64,000 bases of DNA from Candidatus Woesearchaeota archaeon (GTDB lineage Archaea; Nanobdellota; Nanobdellia; Woesearchaeales; GW2011-AR9), in contig JABHQW010000002.1 in NCBI GenBank assembly GCA_018696595.1, positions 1 to 64,000 on the forward strand, in the 5' to 3' direction. A model generated the notes under the pieces. The model ran no database searches, had not been told where the DNA came from, and worked only from the letters and a program-made list of their open reading frames with translations. The translations under genes and the position numbers were made by a program. Shown piece after piece: positions 45,249 through 52,749 of the stretch; position 1 is the first letter of the stretch; every line of letters begins with the position of its first letter.

Positions 45249-45794
45249 TCAAGGGATTCTTCTAATAGTTTTTAATAAATAATTATCTTTATCTTCTTTT
45301 GACTTTTCTTTCTTAGCACCTTTCCCTTGTTTCTCTACTTTTTCATCAGACTTAGTTTCTTGTTCCTTATTATCTTTAAGAACATTGTCCAACTCTTTAT
45401 TTAGGGTCATTAATGCAGTTTCCATCTCATCTTCCATTAATTGTTTAGGGGCCCAAGTTAAATCCAGTCCATCTTCTTCTCTTCTTGGAATGATATCAAT
45501 GGAGAAATGGGGGACATTCTGATTTGCTCCTAATCCATTTTTAATTAAGATATTTGTACCTTGTGCAGCCAGCCCGTCAAAAACAGCAACGCCAACTTTA
45601 TTTGCTAGATTTGCACACTTTTCTAAAATGTTATTTGGTACTAATTCTAAGATTGTGAAATGTTCTTTTGGAAATACTGTTACTTGACCAGGGCTTACAG
45701 CTAAATCTTTGATCGCAACAACTACTTCATTGTCTTCAAAAATAATTTTTGCTTTACTGTTCCCATTAATGATATCGCAATGTTCGCATTTCAT
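45249..45794 (-). CDS. HIT-family protein with altered active site (1)
   Basis: The 181-residue protein has a HIT fold: a zinc CxxC (Cys3, Cys6), IIFEDNEVVVAIKDL, SPGQVTVFPKEHFT, LIKNGLGANQ and the catalytic segment VPHFSIDIIPR. In active HIT proteins this reads H-x-H-x-H-x-x; here the first His (96) is kept, but the middle nucleophilic His is Ser98 and the third is Asp100. Nucleotide hydrolysis by the usual route is therefore unlikely. A charged, probably disordered C-terminal tail follows. It lies 9 nt downstream of a second HIT gene in the same operon. Confidence 0.85.
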   Translation of the reverse strand: MKCEHCDIINGNSKAKIIFEDNEVVVAIKDLAVSPGQVTVFPKEHFTILELVPNNILEKCANLANKVGVAVFDGLAAQGTNILIKNGLGANQNVPHFSIDIIPRREEDGLDLTWAPKQLMEDEMETALMTLNKELDNVLKDNKEQETKSDEKVEKQGKGAKKEKSKEDKDNYLLKTIRRIP

Positions 45795-45803
45795 TTTATT
45801 ATT

Positions 45804-46574
45804 TTATTTGAATAAGTTAGCTATGTCATCAAGACTAGCATCCCCTTTACTTTCTGGTTCGGCTTTTACTTCAGATTCTTTTTCATCGCCTTCACTTTCT
45901 TTCCCTTCGTCAGTGTCTTCAGTTTCATCTTCACTTTCTTTCTCTTCGTCAGTGTCTTCAGTTTCATCTTCACTTTCTTTTTCTTCAGGCTCTATTTCTT
46001 TCTCTTCTTTAGTTTCATGTTCTTCTTTTTCTTCGGCCTTAACTTCAAGAACTTCTTTCTTAATTCCCATTAATTCATTGAACTTAACTTCCACCAATGA
46101 AGCAACTTTTTCAATCATCTCATTATCAATTAACCTTTCTTCAATATTAAATATTCCGTCACCATCTTTTCTGGGAATAATGTGAATCATAAAGTGTTGT
46201 GCTTTTTGTCCAGCAACTAAGCCATTAGCAATAAAAACACTAGTGCCAGAAACTTTTAGGGCTTTTAACAATAATTGTGACATCTTTTTAGCAATCGTAA
46301 ACAGATGTTTGATTTCCTTTTCAGGAATTTGTGGCATAATGGCGTAATGTTCTTTTGGTATCAATAATAAGTGTCCTTTTGTAGCCGGATTAATATCAAG
46401 AATAACAATACAAGTATCATCTTCAAAGATTTTTTTACTGGGGATCTTTCCTGAAATTAATTGGCAGAAGATACATTGTTGTTTTTGAAATTCCATTAAC
46501 TCTTCAGGAGACATCTTCTTTAGTTTTTCTTCTAACTCTTTACGTTGCTCTTCCGTCAAGTCTTGTGGATTCAT
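45804..46574 (-). CDS. HIT-family protein with altered active site (2)
   Basis: The 256-residue protein has an N-terminal helical extension (DLTEEQRKELEEKLKKMSPE), a zinc CxxC (Cys34, Cys37), the HIT fold (TKGHLLLIPKEHY, FIANGLVAGQ) and QHFMIHIIPR. The first and third His (127, 131) are present, but the nucleophile position is Met129. The C-terminus is very acidic, with a perfect tandem repeat of about 14 residues beginning KESEDETEDTDE. A TATA box 28 nt upstream indicates a leaderless start. Together with the next gene it forms a pair of probable non-catalytic HIT proteins. Confidence 0.85.
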   Translation of the reverse strand: MNPQDLTEEQRKELEEKLKKMSPEELMEFQKQQCIFCQLISGKIPSKKIFEDDTCIVILDINPATKGHLLLIPKEHYAIMPQIPEKEIKHLFTIAKKMSQLLLKALKVSGTSVFIANGLVAGQKAQHFMIHIIPRKDGDGIFNIEERLIDNEMIEKVASLVEVKFNELMGIKKEVLEVKAEEKEEHETKEEKEIEPEEKESEDETEDTDEEKESEDETEDTDEGKESEGDEKESEVKAEPESKGDASLDDIANLFK

Positions 46575-46622
46575 ATTATTAGGATTTGTTCAAGTGTTTA
46601 TAAAATTAATCTCAAGGGAGAC

Positions 46623-46638
46623 ATCACTCCAGAGTGAT
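46623..46638. promoter_or_regulatory. Palindromic operator candidate between divergent promoters
   Basis: ATCACTC-CA-GAGTGAT is a perfect inverted repeat with 7-bp arms. It lies between the minus-strand TATA of the HIT operon (about 46597-46606) and the plus-strand TATA (TTTATAAAT, 46652-46660) of the next gene. That position would allow one regulator to control both. The regulator is not identifiable. Confidence 0.5.
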
Positions 46639-46715
46639 AAAATACAAAAACTTTATAAATCACCCTTCATTTTTAAGCTTAAGTTTAAATAATATAATAT
46701 TTGTGGTGATTAATA

Positions 46716-47540
46716 ATGGGAAATAATGATAATAACGATGATGGAAATAAAAGGTATAAATTAAATTTACTTCGTTCATATTTTAGTGGCTTACTATTGA
46801 CCTCTGAAATTCTTGTAAGAGATCCAGTAACAGATTCTAGTCGTGAACAGTGTACATCTGTCAGAGGTGATCATGATCCCGTAGATTTACTTAATTTTAG
46901 AATTGATGATCTTGGATTTGATCCTTATCTTAAAGTTAAAAATAAGGAAAGTTATTTGGCGGGCATTCCTGTAATTAAAGAACCAGACTTTGGTGCACAT
47001 GATCCTTTTGGCAAGGTGGATGATCCTTGTGGATTAGCTTTACAAAATTTCTCTTTTTATTCTGGGATTAAAACAGAAACAAATCCATCAGAATTCGGGA
47101 TTGATTCAAATGGTGAAATCGTTCTAGATGATGAGTTAACTCCTCAAGAACTGCGAATGCTAAGAAAAGCTTTAGCAAGAGATCATATCACGGGAGATTG
47201 TTATAATCCAGTTGATGGCCCAGATAATGATTGTAATGGACCAGTAACAGGGGAAGAATCTCCTGTTCCAGGAATTATTTTTGATTTTGATGGTCCTTGT
47301 TACGGTCATCCCTGTACTGATGAAGTTTCTGAATATATTGTTCATCCTGTTGATGGCCTAGATAATTCTAAAATTAATCCTGTTAAGGAATCATTTTCTC
47401 CAGATGTTGATCTTGATTCAAAGGTTATTAAGCTTTCACGATTTAAGATGCCATCTATTGAAGAAATTTCTGTTGAGAAATTGGATCAATTTTATGATAA
47501 GTTGATGAATCCTAACTTTGATCCTGATGATGAAGAATAG
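46716..47540 (+). CDS. Hypothetical acidic protein (274 aa)
   Basis: The ATG at 46716 follows GGTGAT and a TATA box at 46652. The product is strongly acidic (many Asp, Pro, Gly), opens with a low-complexity MGNNDNNDDGN stretch, and has no signal peptide or clear membrane segment. Short D-P-x-D-x motifs recur (DHDPVD, NPVDGPDNDCNG, HPVDGLDNS), which may hint at calcium binding. I recognise no family. Confidence 0.6.
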   Translation: MGNNDNNDDGNKRYKLNLLRSYFSGLLLTSEILVRDPVTDSSREQCTSVRGDHDPVDLLNFRIDDLGFDPYLKVKNKESYLAGIPVIKEPDFGAHDPFGKVDDPCGLALQNFSFYSGIKTETNPSEFGIDSNGEIVLDDELTPQELRMLRKALARDHITGDCYNPVDGPDNDCNGPVTGEESPVPGIIFDFDGPCYGHPCTDEVSEYIVHPVDGLDNSKINPVKESFSPDVDLDSKVIKLSRFKMPSIEEISVEKLDQFYDKLMNPNFDPDDEE

Positions 47541-47580
47541 TTTTCTTTCTTCTTTATTTTTTAATTAATTATATTTAGTT
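47541..47580 (+). terminator. T-rich terminator
   Basis: Right after the stop at 47540 come TTTTCTTTCTTC and TTTATTTTTTAATT, a T-rich tract typical of archaeal termination on the plus strand. The reverse direction is served by the A/T-rich tract ahead of the converging coiled-coil gene at 47616. Confidence 0.5.
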
Positions 47581-47615
47581 TTAATTAGATCATAAGAAAA
47601 AATAAAAATAAAAAA

Positions 47616-48179
47616 TTATACTTTGGAAAAACTTTCTAACTTAGTTTCAAAGCCTGCAATACCTTTTAGGATGGCTTCAGTTGAGCTTAACCATTTTATT
47701 AAATCTGCAATGCCTTCTTGAGCATCTGCAAATAGTTTGGTTAATCCTGCATGGATCTTTTCTTTTCTTTCATCATCCTTAAACTTTTCCAATAATTGTT
47801 CATGGGTTTCTATTTTATGTAGATCGTCTCTTAACTCTCCTGTGAACATGGAAGCTGCTTCTAACAATTTTCCTTCTGCAATCTCTAATTGTTTCAATAA
47901 CTTCTCTTCTTCTGCCTTCAGTTCATTAGGAAGAATTTCGCCCAAGCTTTCTAAATCATCAAAGATTTTATGTTCGGTACGGTCAACTTTTCTTTGACCT
48001 CGACCAATCCAACGTAGAATCTTAAATCCTTTTCTAATATCCTTATGCGCATCTTGTGGTTCTTCTTTCTCAATTTTCTCTAAATCTAAGTGTAGCCTCT
48101 TAGCAAAACCATACTCTGCAGCGACTAAACCTATTGCTTCTTCAATATGTTTTTTTAACTTTTGTAAATCATCAGACAT
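47616..48179 (-). CDS. Coiled-coil hypothetical protein
   Basis: The 187-residue protein is almost entirely helical with heptad character (for example EEEKLLKQLEIAEGKLLEA). It has no Cys, no membrane segment and no catalytic motif. It has a GAGGTGA ribosome-binding site 10 nt before the ATG and a TATA box (TTATATAA) further upstream, so it is a well-expressed-looking gene. Function unknown. Confidence 0.65.
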   Translation of the reverse strand: MSDDLQKLKKHIEEAIGLVAAEYGFAKRLHLDLEKIEKEEPQDAHKDIRKGFKILRWIGRGQRKVDRTEHKIFDDLESLGEILPNELKAEEEKLLKQLEIAEGKLLEAASMFTGELRDDLHKIETHEQLLEKFKDDERKEKIHAGLTKLFADAQEGIADLIKWLSSTEAILKGIAGFETKLESFSKV

Positions 48180-48273
48180 AATTATTCACCTCATTTAATA
48201 TTATGATTTTGTTGTTTGATTATATAAAAGTTGTGGGTTTTTTGACTGATGATGCAAATAGCAATTCTATTTA

Positions 48274-48903
48274 TCAATACTCTACTCCTCTTCTAGCCAT
48301 CTGGCCTTTATCAAAATAATGTTTTCTGGGCATCATTTCTGTTATTAAATCAGCGATTACTTTTATTTCTTCTGGGGCATCCCGGCCAGTTAAAACTAAT
48401 TCTGTGTGGACTGGCTTTTTCTCGATTAGTTCCATTACTTCGGCAATATCTAATAAACCTAGGGCCATCGCCACATTAATCTCATCCAAAATAACTAATT
48501 GGTATTGTCCTGAATTAACCACTTCCAATGTTTTTTTAAATGCTTCTTTAGCATAATCTTTCTGAATTTCATCATTCAAGAAACAGTAACGGCAGGTTCC
48601 ACAATCAATATCATCACGGATAAAATCAAACAAAGTTTTATCTCTACTTCCTTTCTGACTAAATCCATCAATCTTAAGCTGTTTCTGTTGTTTTATGCAT
48701 GGTCGGCCAAACTGGGCAATGTCCATTTTTGGAAGGTAATTCTTGATAGCAATATATTCTCCAGTGTAAGCGCCACCTTTCATAAACTGAACTACAAAAA
48801 CCTTAAATCCTTGCCCAATTGCTCTCATCCCTAAACCTAGAGCGGCGGTAGTTTTACCTTTACCTTCTCCAGTATAAACATGTATTAACCCTCTTTTAGA
48901 CAT
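48274..48903 (-). CDS. cobO: Corrinoid adenosyltransferase (CobA/CobO/BtuR type)
   Basis: The 209-residue protein has the P-loop HVYTGEGKGKTTAALGLGMR, VFVVQFMKGG, and the Walker B-like LVILDEINVAMALGLL, then LVLTGRDAPEEI and a C-terminal GQMARRGVEY. It adenosylates cob(I)alamin to the coenzyme form. That coenzyme is what the class II ribonucleotide reductase just upstream on the same strand needs. An unusual CGTCRYC insert (Cys101, 104, 107) precedes the Walker B strand and could bind a metal. Element A1 separates the two genes. Confidence 0.93.
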   Translation of the reverse strand: MSKRGLIHVYTGEGKGKTTAALGLGMRAIGQGFKVFVVQFMKGGAYTGEYIAIKNYLPKMDIAQFGRPCIKQQKQLKIDGFSQKGSRDKTLFDFIRDDIDCGTCRYCFLNDEIQKDYAKEAFKKTLEVVNSGQYQLVILDEINVAMALGLLDIAEVMELIEKKPVHTELVLTGRDAPEEIKVIADLITEMMPRKHYFDKGQMARRGVEY

Positions 48904-48926
48904 TGTTATTTTGTGTATTTTAAATT

Positions 48927-49049
48927 ATGAGCAGGGCCGAGTTCGCTTCTTCTATGTAAAATAAGAGTGCGGTTCCCCCCGGATGGGGCTTCCCCCACCG
49001 CAGACTGATGTTTTCTTCTATAAAACGCTCACGAGTTGGCGCTGCTCAT
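48927..49049. other. Intergenic structured element, family A copy 1
   Basis: Outer arms ATGAGCAG (48927-48934) and CTGCTCAT (49042-49049) pair, with partial extension inward. The core TGCGGT (48968-48973) pairs with ACCGCA (48997-49002). It encloses a C4/G4 hairpin around GGAT and a free CTTCCCCC strand. The core is followed by GATGTTTTC. Copy 2 at 53393 has the same layout with paired substitutions (TGTGGT/ACCACA). It sits between cobO and nrdJ, in front of cobO on the minus strand. It has no open frame and no B12-riboswitch box. Confidence 0.7.
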
Positions 49050-49058
49050 TGTATCTGA

Positions 49059-51596
49059 TTATAACTCACAGCTGCCTTTGAATCCGCACTGGCTGGAACA
49101 TTCTGTACAACCACCAATCTTGACCATCACTCCTTCCTTACAAGCCGGACAACGTTGACCTGCTTTTGATCCGTACTCTTCTGAATTATCAACAAACGAT
49201 TCTTTTTTTGTTGCAATATTTTTTTCAATCTCTTCTTCATTTTTGCCTTCTGCGCTAAGAGCATTCTTAGTTTCAGTATCTTCTGAGGTAGATAAAACTT
49301 GTTCTGCTCTACTTTGGTCCACATAAACTGTTAATCCTTTACAGCCAAGATCATAACCCATCTCATAAATTTTCTTAGTTTCCTCTACAGTGAAGCCACT
49401 TGGAACATTAACTGTTTTACTGATTGAAGAATCTGTCCATTTTTGAATTACTGCTTGTGTTCGAACATGATCTTCTGGTTTTAGGTCCATCGCAGCAACA
49501 AAGTAATTTGGGAAAGACCCATCTTCTTGTTTTGCTTCTTCAGCAATTGGAATTAAGACTTTATGGAATCCTAGTCTTGACTGTTGATAATATTCAAACG
49601 CATAGTAGGGTTCAATTCCAGTAGATGTATTTAACATACTGCCAACAGTGCCAGTTGGTGCTTGAGTAGTTAAAGTTACATTTCTCATTCCATTCTTGTA
49701 AATAGTATCTTGTACTTCTTTAGATAACTGTTTAACAAATTCTGATTGCATAAACTTTTCTCGATTATATCTTGGGAATGAACCTTTTTCACTAGCTAAT
49801 TCGCTAGAAGCTAGGTACATCTCTTCAATAATTGTTTTATACAATTTGTCTAAGAAAATTAAACTATCCTCTGCCCCATACTTGATTCTTAATTTGATTA
49901 GCAGTTCTGCCAACCCTAAAGTGCCAGCACCAATTCTTCTTTCTGATTTCTGGTTCTTTTCATTCTCTGCGAAATGATAAGGGGTTAAGTCAATGATGTT
50001 GTCCAAGAATCTAATCAATATGCGGGCAGATTTCTTTAACTGTTCCCAATCCATCTCATAAATCTTACCAATCGGATCAGTTCCAACTTGTTTAGCAAAA
50101 CTTGCTAAATATAAATGTCCCAAATTACAAACTCCCCAGGCAGGTAAACCTTGTTCTCCACAAGGGTTTGTACAGATTAGTTCATTATAATACCAAGAAT
50201 TGCTTAACTTATTGTACCGTTCCATGAACACTACACCTGGTTCGGCACTTTTATGAGCAGAACTAATAATTAAGTCCCATAATTCTCTGGCATTAATAGT
50301 TTTGTAAACTTTTGTTGGGTATCCTTTCTTTTTCCAAGTTCTAACGTTACCATCCCATTCATTTTCATAAGCTTCAAAATTTTCTTCATAATCTGGATAT
50401 TCTAAATTCCACATGCCATTACTTTTTACTTTTTCCATGAACTCATCTGATACTTTAACAGAAATGTTAGCATTTTCAATCATTCCTTTTTGTTTTTTTG
50501 ATCCAATAAACTCAATTACGTCTGGGTGCCAATCATCTAACATTAACATTAATGCTCCTCTTCTCGATCCGCCTTGTTCAATCAAACCAGTAGCGAAAGA
50601 ATAAATTCCTCCCCACGAAACAGCTCCTGAAGATTTCCCATGTACTCCTCTTACAATCGCATATCTTGGTCTTAATGTTGATAGGCAAAGTCCCACTCCT
50701 CCACCTCGAGACATGACTTCTGTTAATACTCCTAACGTTTCTAAGATTCCTCCCCTTGAATCTTTTGGGGAAGGTAAAACGTAGCAGTTATACAAAGTCC
50801 AATTAGAAATTACTTCTCCTCCTTTGCTAGAGGTTGCTCCAGCCATGATTCTTCCTGCTGGTTGGATTCTTTTTTGTTTAAGTTCTTCTAAAAATTCTTT
50901 TTCCCAAAAGTTTTTTCTCTCAATGTTATCTTCTAAGCTGGAAGCAGCTTTAGCAATTCTTTTGTAAGAATCTAATACTGCTTCTTGCGCTTTGTCAACT
51001 TTCCAGATTGATTGGGAAAACTCTTTTTCTAAATCTATTAAATAGAACTTTCCTAATTCTCCTTCTATTGAAAGAGTAATTGCTAACTCTTTTTTTGGAA
51101 AGCGAGAATCTTCTTTTGTGATAACAATTACTAAGTCACCAACACGAATATTTCTATCTTGATCTTTTTGTGAGTATCGGTCTAAGAAAATTAATCTTCC
51201 TAACTTGCTGAAACCCTTAGAATTGTTTAAAATGTGAATTGCTTGGGCACTTAAATAGATGTCTTTACTTAATAAATTGTCTACATTTTTACAATTACTT
51301 ATTGCGGACTCATTTCTTACTAAAGATCTTCTGTATCTATAAATAATAAACTCTTTTGCTAATTCTACGTGTCCTTCTTCAATCAGAACTTTTTCTACCA
51401 CATCTTGAACAATCTCAATATCGGGAACTTCATCATCCATTAATTCTAAATATTCAGTAATCTTATTTGCCAGTTCGTTTGCTAACGGTAAGTTTGGTTC
51501 TCCAATTGATTGTGATGCTTTAAATATTGCATTAGCAATTCTGGAAACATCAAACTTTGTAGCAATTCCATCTCTTTTTTTAATTTGTTCTATCAT
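49059..51596 (-). CDS. nrdJ: Class II (adenosylcobalamin-dependent) ribonucleotide reductase
   Basis: The 845-residue enzyme reduces ribonucleotides to deoxyribonucleotides. An N-terminal ATP-cone (IKKRDGIATKFDVSRIANAI, EIVQDVVEKVLIEEG) provides dATP/ATP control. The barrel has PAGRIMAGATS, NCYVLPSPKDS, GGVGLCLSTLRP, NPCGEQ (active-site Cys and Glu), CNLGHL and TTQAPTGTVGSM. The C-terminus ends with a Cys-rich tail (CPACKEG, GGCTECSSQCGF). Residues about 148-205 (RVGDLVIVITKEDSRFPKKE onward) form a beta-rich insert not usual at this place. nrdR lies 1 nt upstream and cobO follows. Confidence 0.95.
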   Translation of the reverse strand: MIEQIKKRDGIATKFDVSRIANAIFKASQSIGEPNLPLANELANKITEYLELMDDEVPDIEIVQDVVEKVLIEEGHVELAKEFIIYRYRRSLVRNESAISNCKNVDNLLSKDIYLSAQAIHILNNSKGFSKLGRLIFLDRYSQKDQDRNIRVGDLVIVITKEDSRFPKKELAITLSIEGELGKFYLIDLEKEFSQSIWKVDKAQEAVLDSYKRIAKAASSLEDNIERKNFWEKEFLEELKQKRIQPAGRIMAGATSSKGGEVISNWTLYNCYVLPSPKDSRGGILETLGVLTEVMSRGGGVGLCLSTLRPRYAIVRGVHGKSSGAVSWGGIYSFATGLIEQGGSRRGALMLMLDDWHPDVIEFIGSKKQKGMIENANISVKVSDEFMEKVKSNGMWNLEYPDYEENFEAYENEWDGNVRTWKKKGYPTKVYKTINARELWDLIISSAHKSAEPGVVFMERYNKLSNSWYYNELICTNPCGEQGLPAWGVCNLGHLYLASFAKQVGTDPIGKIYEMDWEQLKKSARILIRFLDNIIDLTPYHFAENEKNQKSERRIGAGTLGLAELLIKLRIKYGAEDSLIFLDKLYKTIIEEMYLASSELASEKGSFPRYNREKFMQSEFVKQLSKEVQDTIYKNGMRNVTLTTQAPTGTVGSMLNTSTGIEPYYAFEYYQQSRLGFHKVLIPIAEEAKQEDGSFPNYFVAAMDLKPEDHVRTQAVIQKWTDSSISKTVNVPSGFTVEETKKIYEMGYDLGCKGLTVYVDQSRAEQVLSTSEDTETKNALSAEGKNEEEIEKNIATKKESFVDNSEEYGSKAGQRCPACKEGVMVKIGGCTECSSQCGFKGSCEL

Positions 51597-51597
51597 T

Positions 51598-52041
51598 TTA
51601 ACTTCCTCCTTTAATAATCGTGTTGATTTCTTTTTTCAATATTTCTGGGTCATCAATTTCTTTATGTACAGAAGCGAATCTGAGATACGATATTTTGTCA
51701 TGTTTTTTTAATTCTTTTAAGACTACTTTTCCAATCTCGCTTGTTTTTAATGGGTTCATCTTTTTGTTTAATATTCTCATTTCAATTTTTTTTGTAAGGT
51801 TGGTTAGAATTTCTTCTGGGGTTTTTCCACAAGCTTTACTTACGCTTTCTTCAATTTTTTTTAGGTTGAATTCTTGCTCTTTCCCATCTCTTTTAATCAC
51901 TTTAAAATGGATCTTAGCTTTTTCATAAGTTGTAAATCTGTTTGTACAATTTAAACATTCCCTTCTTCTCCTTATTGATTCATTGAGAAGTCTAGATTCA
52001 AGCACTTTTGTATCTGTTTTTGAGCAAAATGGACAATACAT
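51598..52041 (-). CDS. nrdR: Transcriptional repressor NrdR
   Basis: The 147-residue protein is a full NrdR: N-terminal zinc ribbon MYCPFCSKTDTKVLESR and RRRRECLNCTNRFTTYE, then an ATP-cone (VIKRDGKEQEFNLKKIEESV, ending SYLRFASVHKEI). NrdR senses dATP/ATP and represses ribonucleotide reductase genes. It is mainly bacterial, so its presence in an archaeon is notable. It is the first gene of an operon with nrdJ and has NrdR-box-like sites just upstream. Confidence 0.96.
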   Translation of the reverse strand: MYCPFCSKTDTKVLESRLLNESIRRRRECLNCTNRFTTYEKAKIHFKVIKRDGKEQEFNLKKIEESVSKACGKTPEEILTNLTKKIEMRILNKKMNPLKTSEIGKVVLKELKKHDKISYLRFASVHKEIDDPEILKKEINTIIKGGS

Positions 52042-52065
52042 CTTTTCACCTTTTTTAATAGCGAC

Positions 52066-52112
52066 ACACTACATCTGGGGGTCTTTGTTGTTTTGGTTTC
52101 CCCATCTTGTGT
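52066..52112. promoter_or_regulatory. Tandem NrdR-box-like sites
   Basis: Two 16-bp sites lie 15 bp apart (31 bp start to start). Box 1 at 52066-52081 has the perfect left half ACACTACATCT. Box 2 at 52097-52112 has the perfect right half ATCTTGTGT. The known consensus is acaCwAtATaTwGtgt, and tandem boxes about three helical turns apart are usual for NrdR. The inner halves are replaced by GGGGG and CCCC, which could also pair. The pair lies 25 bp before nrdR, downstream of a TATA-like TATTTAAA near 52140. Confidence 0.7.
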
Positions 52113-52228
52113 TTTCTGTTTTTTAGAAAAATAATTGGTTTAAATACTTTCTAGTGTTATGGTATATATTCTCTAAACTACAAATGTATTCCAATAATCT
52201 TTTAAACCCAAACATTTTCCTTTAACTT

Positions 52229-52747
52229 ATGATTTTAATGTTAATCTTGAAAAGTTTGTATTTCTTTTTGCCAGCTTACCTAGCAAATCTTATTCCACCA
52301 TTGTTGAAGAATGTTCCTTTTCTAGACAAACCAGTTTCAGAAAAACATTTTGGCAGTCATAAAACTTGGCGAGGAATTGTAGCGGCAATTATTTTAGGGG
52401 GATTTGTATTTTGGTTACAGAAAATTTCTTACTTTAATGGGTATACCAAACTTGCTTTAATTGATTACAATGGTTTTTCGGTCTTGTTAGGCTTTCTGTT
52501 AGGTGCAGGAGCAATCTTTGGAGATTTAGTTAAAAGTTATTTTAAAAGAAAGTCTGGTGTTAAACCAGGAGAATCTTGGAAACCGTGGGATCAACTTGAT
52601 TTTGTTATTGGTGCAATCTTATTATCTTTTTTTGTTTACGTTCCCAGAGCGGAAGTGATTTTAGTTCTTTTACTTGTTAGTCCTTTGTTACACATCTTGT
52701 TTAACTTATTGGGATATTGGCTGAAGATCAACAAGAGTGTTTGGTGA
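52229..52747 (+). CDS. carS: CDP-archaeol synthase (CarS)
   Basis: The 172-residue polytopic membrane protein matches CarS/DUF46: PAYLANLIPPLLKNVPFLDK, SEKHFGSHKTWRGIVA, and the cytoplasmic catalytic region GAIFGDLVKSYFKRKSGVKP, then WDQLDFVIGAI. It activates unsaturated archaeol phosphate with CTP, giving CDP-archaeol for polar lipid synthesis. It ends 2 nt from the end of the converging CDP-alcohol phosphatidyltransferase gene, whose product would use CDP-archaeol. Confidence 0.93.
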   Translation: MILMLILKSLYFFLPAYLANLIPPLLKNVPFLDKPVSEKHFGSHKTWRGIVAAIILGGFVFWLQKISYFNGYTKLALIDYNGFSVLLGFLLGAGAIFGDLVKSYFKRKSGVKPGESWKPWDQLDFVIGAILLSFFVYVPRAEVILVLLLVSPLLHILFNLLGYWLKINKSVW

Positions 52748-52749
52748 CT

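Noticed and set aside
45709-46185. Plus-strand Ser-rich frame of 158 codons
   Set aside because: Antisense to the acidic repeat tail of a HIT protein; Glu/Asp codons read backwards give Ser/Phe runs.
48927-49049. Cobalamin riboswitch in front of cobO
   Set aside because: The context fits (reductase and adenosyltransferase), but neither strand contains the B12 box or the conserved riboswitch core, and the same element recurs at 53393 near lipid and diphthamide genes.
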